Positions 7,791-16,248 of a DNA stretch of 64,000 nucleotides are shown here, one piece after another. The notes below the pieces were generated by a model. The model made no database searches, was not told the origin of the DNA, and worked only from the letters and a program-made list of their open reading frames with translations. Origin of the DNA: Paenibacillus sp. JJ-223. Its GTDB lineage: Bacteria > Bacillota > Bacilli > Paenibacillales > Paenibacillaceae. Each line of letters opens with the position of its first letter. Within the stretch, counting starts at the first letter, position 1. The DNA is taken from positions 124,001 to 188,000 of the forward strand of contig NZ_CAKMMP010000003.1 of NCBI RefSeq assembly GCF_927798175.1, written 5' to 3'. The position numbers and the translations under genes were made by a program.

Positions 7791-8362
7791 AAATGAAATG
7801 CTGGACATTCACTTTAATCATGTTGTGGTCCATCTTTCTGTTATCGGGCTGCGGCGCGAAATATGCGGCTGTGCCGATCAATGAGGACGTCGATGTATGC
7901 GTGATTTGCAATATGCAGGTTAAAGACGATGCTTTTGCCACTCAACTGACGACAAAGGATGGCCAAACGTACAAATTCGACGACATCGGCTGCATGAATG
8001 AATGGAAACAACAGAACGGGACGGACCAAATCGGCATGGATTATGTCCGTGATTATAATGACAAAGAATGGATCGAATACGGCAAAGCGACTTATGTCTA
8101 CGATGCTTCCCTAAGAACGCCAATGGCTTACGGCATCGTTAGCTTCAAGGACAAGCCGTCCGCCGAAGCCTTCGTTCAGGAACAGGGCGTCGGCCGAATC
8201 ATGACTGCCGAAGAACTCGCATCCCACGACTGGAAGCAAAATACGGAGGGCATGGACATGCATGGGGAAGGTCAGGGACATACCCACAGTCATGAACAGG
8301 AAGCAGGGAGTGAGGAAACGAATCATGCTAACGAAAAAGCAGGAGATGCCGGTCATCATTAA
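7787..8362 (+). CDS. nosL: NosL-like copper-chaperone lipoprotein
   Basis: The lipoprotein has 191 residues. It starts at ATG 7787, overlapping the nosD stop, behind GGGAGGAAG. Lipobox LSGC anchors it outside the membrane. The family metal motif CVICNM (CxxCxM), followed by FATQLTTKDGQTYKFDDIGCMNEW, identifies it as NosL, which hands Cu(I) to the NosDFY assembly in organisms with nitrous oxide reductase. The C-terminal 40 residues (MDMHGEGQGHTHSHEQE and on to DAGHH) are rich in His and Met. That tail is probably an extra metal-binding extension and is not part of the family core. It is translationally coupled to nosD. Confidence 0.82.
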   Translation: MKMKCWTFTLIMLWSIFLLSGCGAKYAAVPINEDVDVCVICNMQVKDDAFATQLTTKDGQTYKFDDIGCMNEWKQQNGTDQIGMDYVRDYNDKEWIEYGKATYVYDASLRTPMAYGIVSFKDKPSAEAFVQEQGVGRIMTAEELASHDWKQNTEGMDMHGEGQGHTHSHEQEAGSEETNHANEKAGDAGHH

Positions 8363-8383
8363 TCCGAAAGTCGGTGGAATGCC

Positions 8384-9208
8384 ATGATCTCGAACCTGAT
8401 TTACGTCGCCAACCGGGAAATCAAACTGGGTTTCCGCAACCCTTGGGCTTATTCGTTCCTGATATTGTTCTGCATGTTCGGTTTGAGCCTGCTGGTGCTG
8501 AATGCTCAAAATGTCGTTGAAGGTTTTTCGGGTACGACGGGTTCCTTGCTAAATTTAATTCTCTATCTGCTGCCGTTGATGGCCCTCTTCATCGGATCGT
8601 TTTCGTTGACGTCGGAGAGGGAAGACGGCGCTTGGCAATTGTTGTCCACCTATCCTTTGCGTACGTCTTCCTTCGTGATCGGGAAATACCTGGGTTTGTG
8701 CTGCGTGCTGATTACGATTGTCTTCTTTGGTTACGGACTGATGGGGGTCGTCAGCGGATTCATGGGCAACGCATTGGACCTGTTGACGTATGGGCTGTTT
8801 ACGATGTTTTCAGCAGGGTTGGTATGTATGTTCGTAGGAGTGGCTTTATTGATTGGTTCGATCTGCAGCAATCGGTGGCAAGCACTCACCATTTCGGTTT
8901 CCGTCTGGTTCTTCCTGGTCATTGCCTGGCCAGCCCTGCTTATTGCGATCCTGGGTTTCGTTCCTTACGCATGGGTGCAGCCGCTTTTGTCTGTTTTGAC
9001 GTTGCTGAACCCGGCAGAGCTCGTCCGATTGTTCGTTGTCATTAAGCTTGGCGGCGGTTCGATTCTCGGGCCCGAATATTATCGGTGGGTTTTCTGGATA
9101 CAAAAACCCGGCGGAACAGCAATGTTCATGATTGCCTTATGCATTTGGATTGCCTTGTCCATGCTGATCGTTCATCGGATATGGGAAAGGAGGCGATACC
9201 TTGGCTGA
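8384..9208 (+). CDS. nosY: NosY-like ABC transporter permease
   Basis: The integral membrane protein has 274 residues, about six hydrophobic segments and no substrate-binding domain. The N-terminus (LIYVANREIKLGFRNPWAYSFLILFCMFGLSLLVL) and the following LTSEREDGAWQLLSTYPLRTSSFVIGKYLGL are typical of the ABC-2/NosY permease group. With NosF and NosD it should form the NosDFY machine that uses ATP to remodel a copper protein outside the membrane. ATG 8384 lies 21 nt after the nosL stop. The end overlaps the nosF start by 8 nt. Confidence 0.8.
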   Translation: MISNLIYVANREIKLGFRNPWAYSFLILFCMFGLSLLVLNAQNVVEGFSGTTGSLLNLILYLLPLMALFIGSFSLTSEREDGAWQLLSTYPLRTSSFVIGKYLGLCCVLITIVFFGYGLMGVVSGFMGNALDLLTYGLFTMFSAGLVCMFVGVALLIGSICSNRWQALTISVSVWFFLVIAWPALLIAILGFVPYAWVQPLLSVLTLLNPAELVRLFVVIKLGGGSILGPEYYRWVFWIQKPGGTAMFMIALCIWIALSMLIVHRIWERRRYLG

Positions 9209-9926
9209 CCACGTTATGCCCTATGTAGTGCACGTCAACAAGTTATGCAAAGTAATGAAAGGAAAGGCACTTGTGCAGAACGTTTCATTCACCATCCATG
9301 CCGGACAGATTCTGGCGTTATGCGGCGGAAACGGGGCAGGCAAAAGCACCGTGCTGCGCATGATAGCAGGCATTATGCTCCCCACTTCGGGAGAAGTGAA
9401 CGTTAACGGCCAAAGCCCAAAGTCGAAACGAACACGCTTCGCCGAGCAAATCGGATACATGCCCGACGATTTTCGCTTCAGCCACAGCCTTTCCGCCGAG
9501 GAGACGCTTCAGTTCTGGGCAGACTTGAAAAATGTCGGTACGGACAGAGTGACCGACGTTTTAGAAATGGTTGGGCTCGGGAATCACAAAAAGCAACGCG
9601 TCACGACGTTCTCCAAAGGGATGCGGCAAAGATTGCTTTTCGCCCAAGCCGTTCTGTCCAAACCGCCGCTGCTCATTATGGATGAGCCGACGAACGGACT
9701 AGACCCGTACTGGATGCAAGAATTCGCTCAGTTGATGAAAGGCATCCGGGCCGAGGGGCAGATGGTCGTTTTCTCGACGCACCAATTGGAGATTGCGGAG
9801 GACGTTGCCGATGAGGTGGTGTTTCTGAACCAAGGCCAGCAGGCGGACTTCGGCCCGACGTCCCGGTTCCGGGAACGATTCGGCACGCTGCATGCTGCGT
9901 TTCGCCACAGTTTGGGATTAAAGTGA
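9201..9926 (+). CDS. nosF: NosF-like ABC transporter ATP-binding protein
   Basis: This is a 241-residue ABC ATPase and the partner of the NosY permease. The TTG at 9201 is the start, because AAAGGAGG sits 7 nt upstream inside the end of nosY. Walker A is GGNGAGKST, the signature region is TFSKGMRQRLLFAQA (FSKGM replaces the usual LSGGQ, as in many ABC-2 and NosF proteins), and Walker B is LLIMDEPTNGLD. STHQLEIAEDVADEVVFL contains the switch histidine. The gene order D-L-Y-F differs from the common D-F-Y-L, but the set of components is the same. Confidence 0.82.
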   Translation: MADHVMPYVVHVNKLCKVMKGKALVQNVSFTIHAGQILALCGGNGAGKSTVLRMIAGIMLPTSGEVNVNGQSPKSKRTRFAEQIGYMPDDFRFSHSLSAEETLQFWADLKNVGTDRVTDVLEMVGLGNHKKQRVTTFSKGMRQRLLFAQAVLSKPPLLIMDEPTNGLDPYWMQEFAQLMKGIRAEGQMVVFSTHQLEIAEDVADEVVFLNQGQQADFGPTSRFRERFGTLHAAFRHSLGLK

Positions 9927-9936
9927 GGTTAGCGTA

Positions 9937-10479
9937 TTGCGATTTCTATCCATAATCATGCGGCGCGCACTGGCTTGGACGATCATCACTGCAGCAGTTG
10001 TATGCGCGGTTGCGGTTGTATTGCAACCATTTGCAGATTCACGACAGAAGGCCGAAAAGGGGATTATTGCCGTGGGAGAGACGGCTCCCGATTTTGCAGC
10101 TGTCGATTTGTCAGGGGAACAAGTACAACTTTCGCAGTATCGCGGGCAGGTCGTGCTCCTTCACTTTTGGGCCTCCTGGTGTGCTCCCTGTGTCAGGGAA
10201 ATGCCATTATTGAACCGTTTATCCCAATCCCATAATAAAAATGTAAAGACGATTTTCGTCAATGTGGGGGAGTCCAAAGCAACCGTCCGCGAATATCTCG
10301 CCGAGAACGGCTTTGAACTTGACGTCGTGATTGATGCGACCGGCAAAATCGCAGGATCCTACCGTGTGCCGGGATTGCCTGCAACGATGATCGTCGATCG
10401 GAACGGAACGTTCGATCATATCCTTCTTGGCGAACTGCATGAGGACATGCCGATCGACCGATGGCTGGCTGAGCTTTGA
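9937..10479 (+). CDS. Membrane-anchored thioredoxin-like protein (TlpA/ResA type)
   Basis: The protein has 180 residues. An N-terminal hydrophobic anchor (residues about 11-30, ALAWTIITAAVVCAVAVVL) is followed by an extracytoplasmic thioredoxin fold. VGETAPDFAAVDLSG and VLLHFWASWCAPCVREMP carry the redox CxxC (WCAPC), and VPGLPATMIVDRNG holds the cis-Pro loop. Such proteins reduce disulphides in copper-site or cytochrome maturation. Being last in the nos-type operon suggests it keeps the cysteines of a copper target or of NosL reduced. The start is TTG 9937, 10 nt after nosF and preceded by a weak GAGG. A terminator follows at 10551. Confidence 0.82.
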   Translation: MRFLSIIMRRALAWTIITAAVVCAVAVVLQPFADSRQKAEKGIIAVGETAPDFAAVDLSGEQVQLSQYRGQVVLLHFWASWCAPCVREMPLLNRLSQSHNKNVKTIFVNVGESKATVREYLAENGFELDVVIDATGKIAGSYRVPGLPATMIVDRNGTFDHILLGELHEDMPIDRWLAEL

Positions 10480-10550
10480 TCTTGAGCAGGGCACGGGCTC
10501 TTTTGGAAACCGGAGAATGAGAGCCGGAATCATCAAGTTGTAAAGGAGGG

Positions 10551-10595
10551 CTGCGCCCGAAGCGTTGGGATTTGCTTCGAGCGCAGCTGTTTTGG
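10551..10595 (+). terminator. Terminator of the nos-type operon
   Basis: CTGCGCCCGAAGC (10551-10563) pairs with GCTTCGAGCGCAG (10574-10586) with a single mismatch. A short T-rich tail (CTGTTTT) follows. The hairpin may also serve the convergent pectate lyase gene. Confidence 0.7.
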
Positions 10596-10655
10596 TCATA
10601 TTGACACAGGGATCGGAAGATGGTTCAGACCGCGAGGCGATCCCGTGCATTCAAC

Positions 10656-11618
10656 TTAGATTTTGGATGGCCAGTTGCCGTACCAGGCGTAGCCGGCCCG
10701 TCTCTCTTGGTCGATTTCGCTGAGATTGTATCTGACAATCCCGTCGCGGCCGACAAAGATCGGCTTGTCCGTGCCGATTTCATAGAAACGTGCCCACAGC
10801 GGCGTTGTGATGCTGGAGTCTTTAATGACTTTGCCGTCCCCGTTTTCTCTCACGAATTTGATGCCCGTCATCTTGACCTTGTCAAACCAAGCCTGGGCAC
10901 CGTTAATGGACGCGGTAATTTTGGCATTGGCCGGGCGTGTTTTCAGGAATTTTACGATAGTGCTGCTCTCTGCGGCGGAGAGGGAGGGAACTTCGTATAT
11001 CCGTGCTCCCGCTGGTTTCAACGTGCTGGAATCATGCTGCTGTCCCCAAGCCGTCAGCTTCCCGCCAACGACGACCTGTGTATTCAGAATGGCATCTACG
11101 CCTTTGTTAACAGCATTGCGGCTGCGATCGGCCAGGGAACTGTCAATAAAGGAGAAATCTCCCTTGCGGTTAGCGACTTCATCCAGCAGGTACATGACAT
11201 TGATCATCGCGTCGTCATTATACGTGATGTGTTTGTGGTAACCCGAGCTTTGGTAAATTTGAGGCCATCCGCCGTTGGCATACTGCATGTTCAGCAAAAA
11301 GTTGATGCCTTTGATCGCTGCAGCGGAATATTGGGGATTGTTGGTCTTTTTAAATTCGCTGGCAAGTCTTCGGATTTCAGAATATGTAGCTTTGTTATCG
11401 ATCGTGGATTTTGCCCATTCTCCGCTCGTTTCTTTGTAATCTTTTCTCCATCCTCCGTCAGGACGCTGGTTTTTCAAAATATCGGAAATGCTCGCCGTCG
11501 TTCCGGATGCATCCGCCGCATAGACTTGCCCCGCAGGTAGAATTGCCGTTCCGACAACAGGAAGTGCCAGGGCACAGGCCATCATCAAAGAAGTCACCGT
11601 TTTTTTCGCGTTCAACAT
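10656..11618 (-). CDS. pelA: Secreted pectate lyase, polysaccharide lyase family 10
   Basis: The protein has 320 residues. A classical signal peptide (KKTVTSLMMACALALPVVGTAI, cleavage near VYAADA) marks it as secreted. It should cleave polygalacturonate by beta-elimination, with Ca2+. Family 10 marks are ILKNQRPDGGWRKDY at the start of the mature chain, LLNMQYANGGWPQIYQSSGYHKHITYNDDAMINVM in the middle (the Asp pair binds Ca2+ and substrate), and RRAGYAWYGNWP near the C-terminus, which carries the Arg believed to act as base. ATG 11618 follows AGGAGGGTGAACT. It is a single-gene unit lying between two metal operons and shares no obvious control with them. Confidence 0.9.
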   Translation of the reverse strand: MLNAKKTVTSLMMACALALPVVGTAILPAGQVYAADASGTTASISDILKNQRPDGGWRKDYKETSGEWAKSTIDNKATYSEIRRLASEFKKTNNPQYSAAAIKGINFLLNMQYANGGWPQIYQSSGYHKHITYNDDAMINVMYLLDEVANRKGDFSFIDSSLADRSRNAVNKGVDAILNTQVVVGGKLTAWGQQHDSSTLKPAGARIYEVPSLSAAESSTIVKFLKTRPANAKITASINGAQAWFDKVKMTGIKFVRENGDGKVIKDSSITTPLWARFYEIGTDKPIFVGRDGIVRYNLSEIDQERRAGYAWYGNWPSKI

Positions 11619-11634
11619 AGTTCACCCTCCTAAG

Positions 11635-11659
11635 TTTTGGAATGAGAACGGTTCCAAAA
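11635..11659. promoter_or_regulatory. Inverted repeat in the pelA leader
   Basis: TTTTGGAA (11635-11642) and TTCCAAAA (11652-11659) form a perfect 8-bp inverted repeat with a 9-nt centre, just upstream of the pelA ribosome site. It may be an operator or a leader hairpin. The remainder of 11660-11940 is AT-rich and contains no gene I can support. It should hold the pelA promoter, which I could not pin down. Confidence 0.35.
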
Positions 11660-11940
11660 TATCGATTACCGCTGCTACAGCCTCCTTTTTTTGATTCTGG
11701 AAAACCATTTTCATCATGTCCATTCCAATTTGTGGATATGGACAAGCTCATTTTATGCAAAACTTTAAAAAATATCAATCTTTGCACATACCATATGGGT
11801 GTATATTTTGAATATATTGTTCATCAGAGATAATCTTTAATTAAATTGAATCATATAGACGTATAGGGATAATATACAAATTTTATATGAATATAGTTTC
11901 ACAATAAAATGGAAGTACACATTTATTTTCAAAAAATGCA

Positions 11941-11993
11941 TTGTGAATGAGCAAAGTTTGTGCTACGATCTTAATCGTTATTATTACGATTAA
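11941..11993 (+). promoter_or_regulatory. Zur-controlled promoter of the peptide/nickel-type ABC operon
   Basis: TTGTGA (11941-11946) and TACGAT (11964-11969), exactly 17 nt apart, make a good promoter. The predicted start of transcription falls in TTAATCGTTATTATTACGATTAA (11971-11993). That sequence keeps the TCGT-N7-ACGA frame of the Zur box and differs from the consensus core at two positions. The two stronger boxes at 3447 and 3480 support the same regulator. Zinc excess should silence the five downstream genes. Confidence 0.78.
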
Positions 11994-12009
11994 TTTTCAG
12001 GAGGAAAAC

Positions 12010-13596
12010 ATGAAGTCTACATTTTTGATGGGAATGGTGCTTTTGCTGGTGGTGTTAACCGGTTGTGGACAGCAGGCTAGCCAGGATGACGAAGCTGGAG
12101 CCGCCAAGGACGAATTGGTTTTTGCCAGCACCAAAGATATTCGCGACATTAATCCGCATCTGACGGGCGGAGAATTGGCGGCGCAAAATATGGTTTTTGA
12201 ATCACTCGTCGTGAATACTGCGGACGGCGTGCAGCCTAAATTGGCCGAAAGCTGGGAAATCTCCCCGGATGGTTTGACATATACCTTTCATTTGCGCAAA
12301 AACGTTGTATTTAGCGATGGCGAAGCCTTCAATGCCGAGGCCGTAAAGAAAAATATCGATGCTGTCGTGTCCAATTACGATAAGAACGCCTGGCTCAATC
12401 TGGTGCAGGAAATCGACAACACGAAAGTGGTGGACGAGCACACATTGGAATTGACGTTAAAGCACCCTTATTATCCGACTTTGGAAGAGCTGGGGCTGAC
12501 AAGACCGTTCCGCATGATCTCCCCCAAAAGCTTCATCGACGGCACGACCGCGAACGGGGTAAACGGTTATGCCGGGACCGGACCATACATACTGACGGAG
12601 CACAAAGACAATCAATATGCCTTGTTTGCTTCCAATGAACGCTACTGGGGAGAGCAGCCCAAAATCAAACAAGTGCGTTGGAAGGTCATGCCGGATCATC
12701 AGACGATCCTGCTGGGATTGCAAAAAGGCGAAGTGGACCTGATCTTCGGAGCCGACGGCGACATGCTGGACGCCAATGCGTTCAGCGCACTGCAAGAGGG
12801 TGGAAAATACGCGACGAAAATCAGTCATCCGTCCGGATCGCGCTCGATCCTGCTGAACAGCAATCGCGCGTTCACGAAGGACAAGCTCGTACGCGAAGCA
12901 CTGCAATATGCCATCAACAAACGGACGATCGCTACAGGCATTTTGAACGATACGGAACAGATCGCGGATACGTTAATGTCCAAGGCCACGCCGTATGCGA
13001 ACATCGATTTGAGCATCCGTTCTTACGACGCCAACCAGGCCGAGCAATTGCTCGATCAAGCAGGATGGGTAAAATCGGATGACGGTTACCGCTACAAAAA
13101 CGGGCAGAAGCTTCATCTGCTGCTCTCGTATAACTCGGACAATGCGCAAGAAAAAACGATCGGCGAATCCATGCAAAGCGATCTGAAAGCGATCGGGGTG
13201 GAACTCGAAATTTTGGGTGAAGAAAAGCAAGCTTACTTTGACCGCCAAAAATCCGGCGATTTTGATTTGCAATATTCCCTGTCTTGGGGACTGCCGTATG
13301 ACCCGCAAACGTACGTCTCCACATGGCGCGTACCTTCCCACGGCGATTACCAAGCCCAAGCGGGATTGGAAAAGAAAGCTTGGTTGGATCAAACCATTAG
13401 CGAAGTTTTGCTTGAACAGGACGAGGCCGCGCGAGCGGAAAAATACAAAGAAATCTTTACTTACGTGCATGACGAAGCCGTGTATTTGCCTTTGACGTAT
13501 TCGGTCGTGAAAGCCATTCACTCGGATCGTTTGCAGGGCGTGGATTTCAATGTGTCGCAATACGAAATTCCGTTTGAAAAGATGTATTTTCAATAA
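12010..13596 (+). CDS. Nickel/metallophore-type ABC transporter substrate-binding lipoprotein
   Basis: This is a solute-binding family 5 lipoprotein of 528 residues. ATG 12010 is chosen because AGGAGG precedes it and a lipobox (LTGC) follows at the right distance. An upstream in-frame ATG at 11947 lies inside the promoter. Family landmarks are the N-terminal KDIRDINPHLTGGELAAQNMVFESLV, LAESWEISPDGLTYTFHLRKNVVFSDGEAFNAE and, mid-chain, SGSRSILLNSNRAFTKDKLVREALQYAINKRTI. This branch includes NikA and CntA, which bind Ni or metal-opine complexes. Given the Zur box, the probable cargo is a zinc-metallophore or another zinc chelate. No metallophore synthesis genes are in the window. Confidence 0.85.
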   Translation: MKSTFLMGMVLLLVVLTGCGQQASQDDEAGAAKDELVFASTKDIRDINPHLTGGELAAQNMVFESLVVNTADGVQPKLAESWEISPDGLTYTFHLRKNVVFSDGEAFNAEAVKKNIDAVVSNYDKNAWLNLVQEIDNTKVVDEHTLELTLKHPYYPTLEELGLTRPFRMISPKSFIDGTTANGVNGYAGTGPYILTEHKDNQYALFASNERYWGEQPKIKQVRWKVMPDHQTILLGLQKGEVDLIFGADGDMLDANAFSALQEGGKYATKISHPSGSRSILLNSNRAFTKDKLVREALQYAINKRTIATGILNDTEQIADTLMSKATPYANIDLSIRSYDANQAEQLLDQAGWVKSDDGYRYKNGQKLHLLLSYNSDNAQEKTIGESMQSDLKAIGVELEILGEEKQAYFDRQKSGDFDLQYSLSWGLPYDPQTYVSTWRVPSHGDYQAQAGLEKKAWLDQTISEVLLEQDEAARAEKYKEIFTYVHDEAVYLPLTYSVVKAIHSDRLQGVDFNVSQYEIPFEKMYFQ

Positions 13597-13614
13597 CAGA
13601 GAGCGAGTCGAACG

Positions 13615-14547
13615 ATGAAAGCATACCTGAGCAAACGAATCATCGGCGCCATCCCGCTGCTTGTGCTGGTTACCTTCCTGGCATTCATCCTGATCAACTT
13701 AAGGACAAGCGATCCGGCGGAAATTGCCTTGCGCGTCAACCAGATTACGCCGACGGACGAGATGGTGCAGAGCATGCGCGAGGAGCTGGGCCTGAATCAG
13801 CCGTTCCTCGTGCGGTACAAGAACTGGATCGTTGACAGTTTTAACGGGGAGTTCGGCACGAGTTATGTCAACAACAAACCCGTATTGGAGGAATTGCGGC
13901 AGGCGATTCCGCCAACCTTGCAGCTGGCAGCAGCAACGCTGGCGATCATCGTCATCTTCAGCATGTCGATCGGCATATTGTGCAGCGTGTTCGAGAACCG
14001 GTGGCAGGATCGTTTCCTGAGGGGCATCGTATTCGTGCTTGCCGCCATGCCGAGTTTCTGGATCGGTTTGCTGCTGATGTGGTATTTCTCGGTGCATCTG
14101 GGACTCCTGCCGACCAGCGGTATGGAGGGACCGACATCGATCATTCTTCCTGCGGTCACGCTGTCGCTTACGTTTCTGTCGACGTATGTGCGCTTGATAC
14201 GCAATAACATGGTTCAGAACAAACATGAAAATTTCGTCCTTTACGCCAAGGTGCGCGGTTTGAAGCAAAGCACGATCACATGGAAAATCTTCACGAATTC
14301 GATCCAGTCCTCCTTGACGGCATTCGGCATGTCCGTTCCACGGTTAATCGCGGGTACGGTCGTCGTCGAAAACATATTCGCCTGGCCGGGAATCGGCAGA
14401 TTGTGCGTCAAAGCGATATTCAATTCCGATGTTCCCGTGATCCAGGCGTACATCTTCATGATGGCTGTGCTGTTCATCGTGTGCAACCTGATTGTGGACA
14501 TCCTGATCGTGCTGATCGACCCGAGATTACGGAGGGAAGCAAAATGA
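13615..14547 (+). CDS. Peptide/nickel-type ABC transporter permease (NikB/DppB family)
   Basis: The permease has 310 residues. It has an N-terminal membrane segment (RIIGAIPLLVLVTFLAFILI), an external loop, and then the BPD_transp_1 core with about five more segments. The coupling-helix region reads VRLIRNNMVQNKHENFVLYAKVRGLKQ, and the C-terminal VVVENIFAWPGIGRLCVKAIFNSDVPVIQ is the standard family signature. It starts 18 nt after the binding-protein gene and its stop overlaps the next permease start. It pairs with the second permease to form the channel of the Zur-regulated importer. Confidence 0.88.
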   Translation: MKAYLSKRIIGAIPLLVLVTFLAFILINLRTSDPAEIALRVNQITPTDEMVQSMREELGLNQPFLVRYKNWIVDSFNGEFGTSYVNNKPVLEELRQAIPPTLQLAAATLAIIVIFSMSIGILCSVFENRWQDRFLRGIVFVLAAMPSFWIGLLLMWYFSVHLGLLPTSGMEGPTSIILPAVTLSLTFLSTYVRLIRNNMVQNKHENFVLYAKVRGLKQSTITWKIFTNSIQSSLTAFGMSVPRLIAGTVVVENIFAWPGIGRLCVKAIFNSDVPVIQAYIFMMAVLFIVCNLIVDILIVLIDPRLRREAK

Positions 14548-15455
14548 GTTTTTTCAAACGTTTGCGCGGTGATCGACTGGGCATGGTGTGCCTTGCATTT
14601 CTGTCCATGGTTACGCTGGCCGGCCTGTGTGCCCCTCTCCTTGCACCCTATGATCCAACCTTGGTCAATGTCGCCGTGAAGCTCTCCCCGCCAAGCGCGG
14701 ATTATTGGCTCGGCACCGATCATTTGGGTCGGGATTTGCTGTCGCGTTTGTTGTTCGGCATTCGTACAACCTTTTTCTACGCATTCCTGGCCATGATCGT
14801 GACCATTGTGTCGGGATTGATCTTTGGCTTGATGGCCGGGTATTCCAACGGAAAAGTGCGCGAGGTCATTCTGCGGTTCTGCGACGTGATGTTATCCTTT
14901 CCGTCCGAGGTTATGATCTTGTCCATTGTCGGCATATTGGGGCCGGGGATCGTCAATATCGTCATCGCCAACATCTTGTCCAAATGGGCCTGGTACACGC
15001 GGATGATCTACAGCAGCGTGCAGCAGTATCGTGCCAAAAATTACGTGAAGTTTGCCCAAGTTCACCAAGGCTCTTCTTTATATATCATGAGAAAACACAT
15101 TCTCCCGGGCATCTCCGGCGAACTCACCACGCATTCGACGCTGGAAATGGGCTGGGTCATCCTGAGCATTTCCTCATTGTCCTTCCTTGGATTGGGCGTA
15201 CAGGCACCCGTGCCGGAATGGGGCATGATGCTGAATGAAGCGAAAAACGTTTTGTTCACGAATCCATGGCAAATGATACCTGCGGGCGTTACGATCCTGC
15301 TTGTCGTTGCCGCGCTGAATTTCCTGGGGGACAGCATGCAGCATGCGCTGAACGCCCAATCTTACGTCACTGGCCGCCAACGACAACGAAAGCTGTTCCG
15401 ATTCGGCAGAGAGAGGAAGATCAATGATGTCCATCTTGACCGTAAACCATCTTAA
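14544..15455 (+). CDS. Peptide/nickel-type ABC transporter permease (NikC/DppC family)
   Basis: The permease has 303 residues and starts at ATG 14544, which overlaps the previous stop (ATGA). GGAGGGAAGC lies just upstream. Features are the N-terminal membrane helix, YWLGTDHLGRDLLSRLLFGIRTT (the highly conserved GTDxxGRD motif of DppC/NikC proteins), and the C-terminal LSFLGLGVQAPVPEWGMML. The last 30 or so residues are basic and overlap the start of the first ATPase gene by 32 nt. It is the second half of the transmembrane channel. Confidence 0.88.
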   Translation: MSFFKRLRGDRLGMVCLAFLSMVTLAGLCAPLLAPYDPTLVNVAVKLSPPSADYWLGTDHLGRDLLSRLLFGIRTTFFYAFLAMIVTIVSGLIFGLMAGYSNGKVREVILRFCDVMLSFPSEVMILSIVGILGPGIVNIVIANILSKWAWYTRMIYSSVQQYRAKNYVKFAQVHQGSSLYIMRKHILPGISGELTTHSTLEMGWVILSISSLSFLGLGVQAPVPEWGMMLNEAKNVLFTNPWQMIPAGVTILLVVAALNFLGDSMQHALNAQSYVTGRQRQRKLFRFGRERKINDVHLDRKPS

Positions 15456-16248
15456 CATCATAGATACCAAAACCAACAAGGTCATCGTCAAGGATGCTTC
15501 TTTTACGGTGGAACAGCAAACATGCCTGGGGATCGTGGGGGAGAGCGGCAGCGGGAAATCCATGACGGTTCGGGAAATCATGGGCGTGAATCCGCGCTGG
15601 ATCCGTTCGGAAGGTGAAGTTCTTTTCGAGAATCGCAACCTCCTGGAGGATAACGACAAGCGCAGAAGATCGATTCGCGGCAAAAAAATCAGCATGATTT
15701 TGCAGGACGCCATGACGGCCTTCAATCCGATTGAAAAAATCGGAGCCCAGATGAACCAAACATTCGTACAATTGCTCAAGGTTCCAAAGAGAAAAGCGGA
15801 GCGGCTGAGTCTGGAAAGCCTTGAAATGATGAATTTCCAGGAACCGCGTACCGTTTATGGCAGCTATCCCCATGAGCTTTCGGGAGGCATGCTTCAGCGA
15901 TGCATGATCGCCATTGCCCTTGTCATGAAACCCGACGTGATCATCGCGGATGAACCGACGACCGCACTGGATTCCATCAATCAGCTGGAGGTCGTCAAGC
16001 AATTCCGTTCCTTGAAGGAGCTGACGGGCACAACGATGATCCTGATCTCGCATGATTTGGGCGTCGTACAGCGATTGGCGGACAACGTGATCGTCATGAA
16101 GGATGGGGAGATCGTCGAACAAGGCGTAACATCAACCGTTTTCAATGATCCGAAACATGCGTACACGCAGTATTTGGTGAATACCCGCCTGCAGCTGACG
16201 AACAGCTTTAACGATTCTTTGCTGAGTGGAGTGAAAGCTAAACCATGA
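15424..16248 (+). CDS. Peptide/nickel-type ABC transporter ATPase 1 (NikD/DppD type)
   Basis: The ATPase has 274 residues. ATG 15424, or the following ATG 15427, lies behind GAGAGGAAG. Walker A is GESGSGKSM, the Q-loop is SMILQDAMTAFNP, the signature is LSGGMLQRC and Walker B is VIIADEPTTALDS, all intact. It shows the ESGSGKS pattern of the oligopeptide/nickel subfamily but lacks the long Cys-containing C-terminal extension of many DppD/OppD proteins, in which it is closer to NikD and CntD. The end overlaps the next gene by 4 nt. Confidence 0.87.
   Translation: MMSILTVNHLNIIDTKTNKVIVKDASFTVEQQTCLGIVGESGSGKSMTVREIMGVNPRWIRSEGEVLFENRNLLEDNDKRRRSIRGKKISMILQDAMTAFNPIEKIGAQMNQTFVQLLKVPKRKAERLSLESLEMMNFQEPRTVYGSYPHELSGGMLQRCMIAIALVMKPDVIIADEPTTALDSINQLEVVKQFRSLKELTGTTMILISHDLGVVQRLADNVIVMKDGEIVEQGVTSTVFNDPKHAYTQYLVNTRLQLTNSFNDSLLSGVKAKP

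Noticed and set aside
10620..11540. Open frame of 306 codons antisense to pelA
   Set aside because: The minus-strand product has a signal peptide and family 10 lyase motifs. The plus frame is a shadow and starts inside the terminator region.
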